A stretch of 5,231 nt of DNA from Nitrospirota bacterium. Lineage in GTDB: Bacteria > Nitrospirota > Nitrospiria > Nitrospirales > Nitrospiraceae. The notes under the pieces are model-generated. The model was given only the letters and a program-made list of their open reading frames with translations, was not told the origin of the DNA and searched no databases. The DNA lies in assembly GCA_020028195.1 (NCBI GenBank), contig JAHWYE010000142.1, positions 1 through 5,231 on the forward strand, read 5' to 3'. This document shows, one piece after another, positions 1 through 5,231 of this stretch. The translations under genes were made by a program, and so were the position numbers. The stretch's first letter is position 1, and each line of letters begins with the position of its first letter.

Positions 1-627
1 ATCATTGAGGCCAACGAAACGGGGATCGGCGGCTACAAGGAAGTGGTCATGCTGATCGAAGGGAAAGGGGCCTACGGGCACTTGAAACACGAGAGCGGAG
101 TTCACCGGGTGCAGAGAGTTCCGGCCACCGAGGCCAGCGGGCGCATTCATACCTCAACCGTGACGGTCGCGGTGATGCCGGAAGTGGATGAGATCGACAT
201 TCAGATCGATCCCAAGGATCTCAGGATCGACACCTTCTGTTCTTCGGGGGCGGGTGGCCAGAGCGTCAACACGACCTACTCGGCGGTCCGGATTACCCAC
301 ATTCCCACCGGTGTCGTGGTGACCTGCCAGGATGAGCGTTCTCAGCTCAAGAACCGAACCAAGGCCATGAGAACGCTTCGCGCACGGATCATGGAGGCGG
401 AGCGGGCCAGGCAGGAGGCGGAGATCGCCCAGGACCGACGCTCACAGGTTGGAACTGGAGACCGAAGCGAAAAGATCCGGACCTACAACTTTCCCCAGAA
501 CCGCGTCACCGATCATCGGATCGGGCTGACGCTCCACAGGCTGGAACAGGTGCTCGCCGGGGATCTCGAGGAACTCGTGCAAGGCCTGCGGGCGGCCCGC
601 ACACAGTCCCTTGCTCCGGAATCGTGA
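1..627 (+). CDS. prfA: Peptide chain release factor 1, C-terminal part (5' truncated)
   Basis: Cytoplasmic class I release factor that reads UAA and UAG in the ribosomal A site and triggers hydrolysis of peptidyl-tRNA. The frame is open from base 1, giving 208 codons before TGA 625-627. E. coli RF1 has 360 residues, so about 145-150 N-terminal residues lie outside the window. The RF1-type stop-codon recognition tripeptide PAT is at bases 121-129, inside the family context RVPATEASGRIHTS. RF2 would have SPF there. The catalytic GGQ is at 253-261 in SSGAGGQ, followed by CQDERSQ, GTGDRSEKIRTYNFPQ and RVTDHRIGLTLHRL, all classic RF1 segments. One mild oddity is Tyr (277-279) where E. coli has Asp in the NTTDSA segment. 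The GGQ glutamine is the methylation target of the next gene, prmC, whose start overlaps this stop. Identity is near certain; the true start cannot be seen. Confidence 0.97.
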   Translation: MIEANETGIGGYKEVVMLIEGKGAYGHLKHESGVHRVQRVPATEASGRIHTSTVTVAVMPEVDEIDIQIDPKDLRIDTFCSSGAGGQSVNTTYSAVRITHIPTGVVVTCQDERSQLKNRTKAMRTLRARIMEAERARQEAEIAQDRRSQVGTGDRSEKIRTYNFPQNRVTDHRIGLTLHRLEQVLAGDLEELVQGLRAARTQSLAPES

Positions 628-1520
628 TGAAGCTCGCGGCGCCGGCACCCAAGGCCACGACACGCTCCGCGCTGTTGCGCGCGGGGGTTTCGCTCTTATC
701 GGACGCTGGAATCCCAAACGCAGAAAACGAAGCGATCTGGATCCTTGAGTTCGCCCTGGGGACCAGCCGTCTGGCGCTTCGGCTGGAAGGGAGTCGAACC
801 ATAAGTCCCAGGGAACAGGACCGCGTGATGGAGCTGTTTGCACGGCGGGCTGCCCGAGAGCCGCTCCAGTATATTCTCGGCTCGCAGGAGTTTTGTGGCC
901 TGGAGTTCCTCGTGGACCGGTCCGTCCTCATTCCACGGCCTGAAACCGAGCTGCTCGTAGAACAGGTGGTCCAGCACAACTTCCGCACATGGCCGCCGAT
1001 CATTGCGGACATCGGCACAGGGTCTGGGTGCATCGCCGTGGCCGTGGCCCGCGCCCTGCCGACGGCTGTGCTCTACGCGACGGACCGATCGCCGGCTGCC
1101 CTGCGCGTCGCGGAGCACAATGCGGCGCGACACGGGGTCAAGGATCGAGTGCAATTTCTTGTCGGTAATCTGCTTGAGCCCCTTCGGGCTCATGGGTTGG
1201 AGGGCAAGGTTGCGGCAGTCGTGTCGAATCCGCCCTACATCCCGGATCGCGAACTCCTCGAGCTGCAACCAGAGGTCCGAATGTTTGAGCCGCGGCTCGC
1301 CCTGGCAGGCGGGATGGATGGTCTGGAGTTCCACCATCAGCTGCTCGGAAGCGCGATGGAATTTCTGGCGCCGGGGGGACTGCTGGTCTTGGAGGTCGGT
1401 CAGGGTCAGGCCGGGCCACTCTCTGAGATTGCCGTGGCCCACGGCGGGTATGCTCAAGCTGGTCTGGTGCGAGATGCTGCTGGAATTGAACGGGTGGTCT
1501 GTTTGTCAAAAAAGTTCTGA
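627..1520 (+). CDS. prmC: Peptide chain release factor N5-glutamine methyltransferase PrmC (HemK)
   Basis: S-adenosylmethionine-dependent enzyme that methylates the glutamine side chain of the GGQ motif in release factors, raising termination efficiency. It has 297 residues from ATG 627, close to E. coli PrmC (277). An N-terminal helical release-factor-binding domain covers roughly residues 10-85. It is followed by the conserved IPRPETE segment near 102-109, the SAM-binding motif ADIGTGSGCIA near 127-137 and the catalytic SNPPYIP near 200-206 (NPPY at bases 1227-1238). NPPY with IPRPET separates PrmC from other class I methyltransferases. ATG 627 overlaps the prfA stop by one base. GTG 624, three bases upstream, would give a GTGA overlap and one more residue and cannot be excluded. 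No strong Shine-Dalgarno is visible, so translation is probably coupled to prfA. The TGA stop lies inside the left arm of the inverted repeat described separately. Confidence 0.96.
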   Translation: MKLAAPAPKATTRSALLRAGVSLLSDAGIPNAENEAIWILEFALGTSRLALRLEGSRTISPREQDRVMELFARRAAREPLQYILGSQEFCGLEFLVDRSVLIPRPETELLVEQVVQHNFRTWPPIIADIGTGSGCIAVAVARALPTAVLYATDRSPAALRVAEHNAARHGVKDRVQFLVGNLLEPLRAHGLEGKVAAVVSNPPYIPDRELLELQPEVRMFEPRLALAGGMDGLEFHHQLLGSAMEFLAPGGLLVLEVGQGQAGPLSEIAVAHGGYAQAGLVRDAAGIERVVCLSKKF

Positions 1521-1580
1521 GGACTGAGTTACGAGTGCTGGGACGAGACCACCTCAGTCCTCAGCACTCATCACTCAATA
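1517..1580. repeat. Intergenic inverted repeat with 7-base CTCA units between prmC and murA
   Basis: The arms CTGAGGACTGAG (1517-1528) and CTCAGTCCTCAG (1553-1564) are perfect 12-bp reverse complements around a 24-base loop. A second pair, GAGTGCTG (1533-1540) and CAGCACTC (1562-1569), is also perfect over 8 bp and shares bases 1562-1564 with the first, so the two stems compete in part. The right side reads as consecutive 7-base units beginning at 1553: CTCAGTC, CTCAGCA, CTCATCA, CTCAATA. The left arm carries related units in opposite orientation. The prmC stop (1518-1520) is within the left arm. No T run follows on the + strand, so it does not look like a standard intrinsic terminator for prmC. 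Resemblance to dispersed heptanucleotide repeats of other bacteria is an inference; only this copy is visible. Confidence 0.8.
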
Positions 1581-1586
1581 CTGGCT

Positions 1587-2864
1587 ATGGATCGCATCAT
1601 CATCACGGGTGGCAAGCCTCTGCGGGGAGATGTCAGGGTCAGTGGGGCCAAGAACGCGGCTCTGCCGATCCTCGCCTCCACCATCTTGGGAGGGGGAGAC
1701 TGTGTTCTGTCCAACGTGCCCAGGGTGAAGGATGTGGAAACCATGGGCAAGCTCTTGGGCATGTTGGGGGCGTCCGTGAAGAGCGAGGGGAACCGCATTT
1801 CGGTTGGTTCGGGGCTCCTCCGGTCCACCGAAGCTCCCTACGAGCTTGTCAAGACCATGCGAGCGTCGGTTCTCGTGTTAGGGCCCTTGGTGGCGCGTTG
1901 GGGTGAGGCCGCCGTGTCGCTGCCGGGCGGTTGCGCCATTGGAACCAGGCCGGTGAATCTGCACCTGGCCGGTCTGGCGAAACTCGGTGCGGAGGTCAGT
2001 ATCGAGCACGGGTACATCAGGGCCAGGGCAAAACGCCTGCATGGGGCACGGATTTATCTGGACCAGCCAACCGTCACCGGGACGGAGAATTTGATGATGG
2101 CGGCCTGCTTGGCTGAGGGGACCACCGTGATCGAAAATGCGGCCAGAGAGCCGGAGATCGTGGATCTGGCGTTGTTCTTGAGCAAACGGGGAGCCAGGAT
2201 CGCGGGCGCCGGATCGGATGTCATTTCGGTGGACGGTGTCTCGGCACTGCATGGGGCTGAGCACGAAGTGATGCCGGACCGGATTGAAGCTGGCACATAC
2301 CTGGTTGCCGGGGCGATTACCGGCGGCAATGTTTGTGTCGAGGGGTGTCTGCCCGGTCATCTGGAAGCGATCATCATGAAGTTGCGCGAAAGCGGGGTTG
2401 AAGTGACGGAGAGCAAGGAACATGTCCGTCTCAAGGCCACGCGTCGGCCCCGAAGCGTGGATGTCAAGACGTTGGCGTATCCGGGTTTTGCGACTGACAT
2501 GCAGGCCCAGATGATGGCCCTGATGTGTGTGGCTGAGGGCATCAGCGTCATCACGGAAGCGGTGTTCGAGAGCCGGTTCATCCATGTGCCGGAGCTGCGT
2601 CGCATGGGCGCTGAGATCAAAGTGGAAGGGAGTCACGCCATCGTGAATGGCATCGGGAAGCTCACCGGGGCCCCGGTTATGGCGTCGGACCTCCGGGCCA
2701 GCGCGGGCTTGATTCTCGCCGGGCTTGCCGCGGACGGAGACACGCAAGTCTCCCGGGTGTATCATCTGGACCGCGGCTATGAGCGGATCGAAGACAAGTT
2801 GTACGGGTTGGGGGCGGTGATCCGGCGGGTGAAAGGCGACGCCGGCGTCGCTGGAACCGGGTGA
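1587..2864 (+). CDS. murA: UDP-N-acetylglucosamine 1-carboxyvinyltransferase MurA
   Basis: Cytoplasmic enzyme that transfers enolpyruvate from phosphoenolpyruvate to UDP-GlcNAc, the first committed step of peptidoglycan synthesis and the target of fosfomycin. Its 425 residues are near the E. coli length of 419. The start matches the family opening (MDRIIITGGKPLRGDV, then SGAKNAALP with Lys22). The flexible active-site loop LPGGCAIGTRPV carries Cys116, the residue fosfomycin alkylates, and Arg121. PGFATDMQAQ holds the catalytic Asp304, and HLDRGYERIEDKL holds Arg396 near the C terminus. No key residue is missing, so an active and, by this residue, fosfomycin-sensitive enzyme is expected. The two-fold inside-out alpha/beta barrel architecture is inferred from family membership. 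No purine-rich Shine-Dalgarno precedes ATG 1587, because the CTCA heptad repeat occupies the leader. hisG begins at or just past the stop. A MurA-type enzyme is clear; AroA, its relative, is excluded by the Cys loop. Confidence 0.97.
   Translation: MDRIIITGGKPLRGDVRVSGAKNAALPILASTILGGGDCVLSNVPRVKDVETMGKLLGMLGASVKSEGNRISVGSGLLRSTEAPYELVKTMRASVLVLGPLVARWGEAAVSLPGGCAIGTRPVNLHLAGLAKLGAEVSIEHGYIRARAKRLHGARIYLDQPTVTGTENLMMAACLAEGTTVIENAAREPEIVDLALFLSKRGARIAGAGSDVISVDGVSALHGAEHEVMPDRIEAGTYLVAGAITGGNVCVEGCLPGHLEAIIMKLRESGVEVTESKEHVRLKATRRPRSVDVKTLAYPGFATDMQAQMMALMCVAEGISVITEAVFESRFIHVPELRRMGAEIKVEGSHAIVNGIGKLTGAPVMASDLRASAGLILAGLAADGDTQVSRVYHLDRGYERIEDKLYGLGAVIRRVKGDAGVAGTG
2859..2864 (+). promoter_or_regulatory. 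Probable ribosome binding site for hisG
   Basis: GGGTGA overlaps the murA stop codon and ends five bases before ATG 2870. Its GGTGA part matches the 3' half of the extended Shine-Dalgarno consensus (AAGGAGGTGA). This favours ATG 2870 as the hisG start. The competing GTG 2861 has only a GGAA at 2853-2856 upstream, but its GTGA overlap with the murA stop is a common coupling arrangement, so the choice is not settled. Confidence 0.45.
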
Positions 2865-2869
2865 GTGGC

Positions 2870-3571
2870 ATGGTCACCATTGCGCTGTCCAAGGGGAAGT
2901 TGCTCGAACCCACCCTCGAGTTGTTTAAACGGGCTGGGTATACGAGCGAAGGGTTGTCCGCGGAAAGCCACCGCTTGGTCTTTACCTGCCCCTCAACCAA
3001 CACGACGTTGCTCATCGTGAGGCCCAGTGACGTGCCGACCTACGTGGAGTATGGAGCGGCCGATGCAGGGGTGGTGGGCAAGGATGTCCTCTTGGAGCAG
3101 GACCGGGATGTCTATGAGCCGCTGGATCTCCAGTTGGGGGCCTGCAAGATTGCAGTGGCGGCGCCCAAGGGGCAGGAGTTGCGGGACCGCCTGTCATCAA
3201 AGCTTCGGGTGGCCACCAAATATCCGAACATCACGGAACGGTATTTCAACCAGAAGGGCATTCCGGTCGAGATCATCAAGCTGTATGGATCCATCGAACT
3301 TGCGCCCGTCGTCGGACTGGCCGACCGCATCGTCGATCTTGTGTCCAGCGGCAGAACGCTCAAGGCCCACAATCTTGTTGAAGTGGACGTCATTGCGACG
3401 TCCACCGCACGGCTCATCGTCAATCGGGCCAGCCTGAAGATGAAACATCAAAGCCTGACAGGGCTGATCGCCAGGCTGAGGGACAGCCGATTGCAAAACC
3501 GCAGGAGAAACGGTAAGGAAGTGGCTGGCGCGGCGCGGCGGGTGTCGGCCAAACGGATGGTGAGGCGGTAA
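2870..3571 (+). CDS. hisG: ATP phosphoribosyltransferase, short form HisG
   Basis: Catalyses the first step of histidine synthesis, joining ATP and PRPP to give phosphoribosyl-ATP. It has 233 residues from ATG 2870, or 236 from GTG 2861. The start TIALSKGKL is the usual HisG opening. Family landmarks follow: VEYGAADAGVVGKDVLLE, DVYEPLDL, RVATKYPNI and IKLYGSIELAPVVGLADRIV. The PRPP-binding signature continues as DLVSSGRTLKAHNL, near residues 156-169 from the ATG. There is no 80-residue C-terminal PII-like regulatory domain, so this is the short form, which in other bacteria works with HisZ, a HisRS-like regulatory subunit not present here. The last 30 residues are unusual, with 12 Arg or Lys, and extend past the point where short HisG proteins such as that of B. 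subtilis (213 residues) end. A frameshift is possible there. hisD follows after 18 bases. Confidence 0.95.
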   Translation: MVTIALSKGKLLEPTLELFKRAGYTSEGLSAESHRLVFTCPSTNTTLLIVRPSDVPTYVEYGAADAGVVGKDVLLEQDRDVYEPLDLQLGACKIAVAAPKGQELRDRLSSKLRVATKYPNITERYFNQKGIPVEIIKLYGSIELAPVVGLADRIVDLVSSGRTLKAHNLVEVDVIATSTARLIVNRASLKMKHQSLTGLIARLRDSRLQNRRRNGKEVAGAARRVSAKRMVRR

Positions 3572-3577
3572 GGTGTC

Positions 3578-3583
3578 GAGGAA
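3578..3583 (+). promoter_or_regulatory. Ribosome binding site of hisD
   Basis: GAGGAA lies six bases upstream of ATG 3590 in the short hisG-hisD gap. It is the best Shine-Dalgarno match at any junction in the window and supports this hisD start, suggesting that hisD can initiate independently of hisG termination. Confidence 0.7.
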
Positions 3584-3589
3584 CCGGCG

Positions 3590-4873
3590 ATGAAAGTGAT
3601 TGCGAGCACGGATCGGGCATTCAAGGGAGCGCTCAGACGCATCACGTCTCGATCCAACCGCCAGAGCGGACCAGTCGAGACCATCGCGAGGACCATCCTC
3701 AAGGCAGTCGAGCGCGGGGGAGATCGCGCGCTCATCCGATACACCAAGAAGTTTGACAGGGTCACGCTCAAGCCGACCCAGTTCCGCATCAGTCCGGAAC
3801 AGGTGAAAGAGGCTTACTACCAGATCAGGAAAGAAGAAGGGGACGCGCTTCGCTATGCCGCCCAGCGAATCATGGCGTTCCACGAACGGCAGCGGACCAA
3901 GACCTGGATGTACCAGGACGGCGGCGCCACGCTGGGGCAGGTGGTGATGCCGCTCGACTCGGTCGGCCTCTATGTGCCGGGAGGGAAGGCCGTCTATCCT
4001 TCCTCCGTCCTCATGAGCGCGATTCCTGCGAAGGTGGCGGGCGTGAAACGAGTCGTCATGTGCACGCCCATGCCGAAAGGAGGGATCAGTCCGTACCTGC
4101 TCGTCGCTGCCGACATCGCCGGGGTGGACGAAGTCTATCGAATCGGCGGTGTGCAGGCGATTGGCGCGATGGCTTACGGAACCAAGACCATCGCGGGGGT
4201 GGATAAGATCATCGGTCCGGGCAATGTCTACGTGGCGACGGCCAAACGCCTGCTCTACGGCACGGTGGGTCTCGACATGGTTGCCGGTCCAAGCGAGTTG
4301 CTGGTGATCGCGGATGAGGCGGCGAACGCCGCTCACGTCGCCGCGGATCTGCTGTGCGAGGCGGAGCACGATGAGGAGGCGCAGGTCTTCTTCGTCACCA
4401 CCTCGGATCGTCTGGCCAAGGAAGTCGTTCGTCAGGTGCAGGAACAGCTCAAGGGACTCAAACGCCAGAAGATTCTCGCCAAGTCGCTGGCTCGTCACGC
4501 AGTCGCGTTCGTCGTCGGCAGTATGGAGGAAGCGATTGATCTGGCCAACCAGATCGCCCCGGAGCATCTGGAGCTTTCAGTGGACCGACCGTTCGACTAC
4601 CTGGAAAAAGTCCGACACGCCGGCGCCTTGTTCCTGGGTCGGTACACGCCCCCGGCTGTGGCGGACTACGTGGCTGGTCCCAATCATGTCTTGCCCACGG
4701 CGGGCACAGCGCGGTTCTTCTCGTCCCTCTCGATCCACGACTATGTCAAAAGCAGCAACATCATTGCCTATAGCAAAGAGGAGCTGTCGAAGGTGAAGGA
4801 CCATGTGGCTCGCATTGCGCAGATGGAGGGGCTTGACGCGCACGCGAAATCAGTCGAAAGTCGGTTTTCATGA
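3590..4873 (+). CDS. hisD: Histidinol dehydrogenase HisD
   Basis: Zinc- and NAD-dependent enzyme that oxidises L-histidinol to L-histidine in two steps, the last reactions of the pathway; it acts as a homodimer in the cytoplasm. Its 427 residues match the usual 425-435. Landmarks in order are VGLYVPGGKAVYPSSVLM (about 125-142), YRIGGVQAIGAMAYGT (183-198), IIGPGNVYVATAK (207-219), VAGPSELLVIAD (231-242), LLCEAEHDEEAQ (254-265), IAPEHLEL (322-329), DYVAGPNHVLPT (359-370) and EGLDAHA near the C terminus. The catalytic pair Glu325-His326 and zinc ligands His260, Asp359 and His418 are present, by alignment from memory with E. coli. The position of the E. coli zinc ligand Gln259 is Glu257 here. The fold is complete with no break. 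The TGA stop overlaps the hisB start as ATGA. Confidence 0.97.
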   Translation: MKVIASTDRAFKGALRRITSRSNRQSGPVETIARTILKAVERGGDRALIRYTKKFDRVTLKPTQFRISPEQVKEAYYQIRKEEGDALRYAAQRIMAFHERQRTKTWMYQDGGATLGQVVMPLDSVGLYVPGGKAVYPSSVLMSAIPAKVAGVKRVVMCTPMPKGGISPYLLVAADIAGVDEVYRIGGVQAIGAMAYGTKTIAGVDKIIGPGNVYVATAKRLLYGTVGLDMVAGPSELLVIADEAANAAHVAADLLCEAEHDEEAQVFFVTTSDRLAKEVVRQVQEQLKGLKRQKILAKSLARHAVAFVVGSMEEAIDLANQIAPEHLELSVDRPFDYLEKVRHAGALFLGRYTPPAVADYVAGPNHVLPTAGTARFFSSLSIHDYVKSSNIIAYSKEELSKVKDHVARIAQMEGLDAHAKSVESRFS

Positions 4874-5231
4874 GCAAGGCACAGGCAAACCGCCGCACCA
4901 CGATCGAACGATCCACGTCCGAAACGCAGGTCAAAGTCGAGCTGGTGCTGGACGGAACGGGACGCGGCCAGATTCAGACCACGATTCCATTCCTGGATCA
5001 CATGCTGACGCTGTTGGCGAAGCACGGCTTCTTTGATCTGACGGTTCAAGCCAAGGGCGATACGGACATTGATGATCATCACACGATCGAGGACATCGGA
5101 ATCGTGATCGGCGATGCTCTCAAGCAGGCGCTCGGGAGCAAAGAGGGAATTCGCCGATTCGGATGGGCGTCGATCCCGCTTGACGAGACCCTGGCGCAGG
5201 TCACGGTGGATCTCAGCGGCCGGCCGTATTT
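4870..5231 (+). CDS. hisB: Imidazoleglycerol-phosphate dehydratase HisB (3' truncated by window edge)
   Basis: Manganese enzyme that dehydrates imidazole glycerol phosphate to imidazole acetol phosphate, the sixth step of histidine synthesis. The frame opens at ATG 4870, whose ATGA overlaps the hisD stop, and stays open to the window edge. It gives 120 complete codons of the usual 195-200 for monofunctional enzymes. Motifs seen are RTTIERSTSETQVKVELVLDG without its last residue, IPFLDHML (His44), DIDDHHTIEDIGI (His70, His71, Glu74; metal-binding), GIRRFGWASIPLDETLA and VDLSGRPY at the edge. E. coli HisB carries an N-terminal histidinol-phosphate phosphatase domain. Here the dehydratase domain starts within the first ten residues, so the protein is monofunctional and the phosphatase must be encoded elsewhere. 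No clear Shine-Dalgarno is visible, so coupling to hisD is likely. The remaining 75 or so residues lie outside the window. Confidence 0.96.
   Translation, partial: MSKAQANRRTTIERSTSETQVKVELVLDGTGRGQIQTTIPFLDHMLTLLAKHGFFDLTVQAKGDTDIDDHHTIEDIGIVIGDALKQALGSKEGIRRFGWASIPLDETLAQVTVDLSGRPY

Noticed and set aside
1503..1532. Promoter for murA with TTGTCA at 1503-1508 as -35
   Set aside because: At 16-18 base spacing the -10 region reads GAGTTA or AGTTAC, a poor match to TATAAT, so there is no supportable promoter.
1504..1564. Intrinsic terminator at the prmC-murA spacer
   Set aside because: On the + strand the inverted repeat is not followed by a T run. On the - strand the stem is followed by AACTTTTTTG, which looks terminator-like, but no - strand gene ends there, and the T run is simply the complement of the AAAAAA near the prmC 3' end.
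1878..2765. A 295-codon open frame on the - strand inside murA
   Set aside because: It is antisense to the conserved core of MurA, and its translation has no family-like pattern or plausible start context.
3197..4567. A 456-codon open frame on the - strand across hisG and hisD
   Set aside because: It lies wholly antisense to two clearly identified enzymes, is rich in His, Arg and Asp with no recognisable motif, and crosses the hisG-hisD junction. It is the usual antisense shadow of GC-rich coding DNA.
4314..4796. A 160-codon + strand open frame inside hisD
   Set aside because: It is in an alternate frame of hisD, made of Arg/Ser-rich low-information sequence typical of a shifted frame, with no motif.
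1..5231. A previously undescribed multi-gene system such as defence, mobile or secondary-metabolite genes
   Set aside because: All coding space is accounted for by six well-known housekeeping or biosynthetic genes. There are no unknown ORFs, direct-repeat arrays, transposase or integrase motifs.

Overview
The window holds six protein genes, all on the + strand and tightly packed: the 3' part of prfA (release factor 1), prmC (release-factor glutamine methyltransferase), murA (first committed step of peptidoglycan synthesis), hisG, hisD and the 5' part of hisB (histidine biosynthesis). Each was identified from its own translated motifs. I saw no RNA gene, CRISPR array, insertion sequence or phage gene, and no credible new multi-gene system.

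Layout: prfA (to 627) overlaps prmC (627-1520). A 66-base spacer follows, containing a 12-bp perfect inverted repeat and an array of 7-base CTCA-type units. murA (1587-2864) runs almost directly into hisG (2870-3571, or from GTG 2861). An 18-base gap with a good ribosome binding site leads to hisD (3590-4873). hisD overlaps hisB by ATGA, and hisB runs off the right edge. No gene-free stretch exceeds 66 bases. The junctions suggest one or two long transcripts with translational coupling. The only place with room for a processing or regulatory element is 1517-1586.

How the genes work together: PrmC methylates the glutamine of the GGQ motif in release factor 1, so the first two genes are a substrate and its modifying enzyme. 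MurA is a separate housekeeping step for the cell wall. HisG, HisD and HisB catalyse the first, last and a middle step of histidine synthesis. HisG is the short form, which normally needs a HisZ partner that is not in this window. HisB has no N-terminal phosphatase domain, unlike the fused enzyme of enterobacteria.

Organism: a GC-rich (roughly 60%), peptidoglycan-making bacterium. The order prfA-prmC-murA-hisG-hisD-hisB resembles what I recall from Nitrospira and from Geobacter-type Deltaproteobacteria. I lean towards Nitrospirota, but that is an inference from gene order and protein style, not a search result. The most notable oddities are the heptad/inverted-repeat element before murA, a basic HisG tail that may be a frameshift, and glutamate where E. 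coli HisD has its zinc-ligand glutamine.
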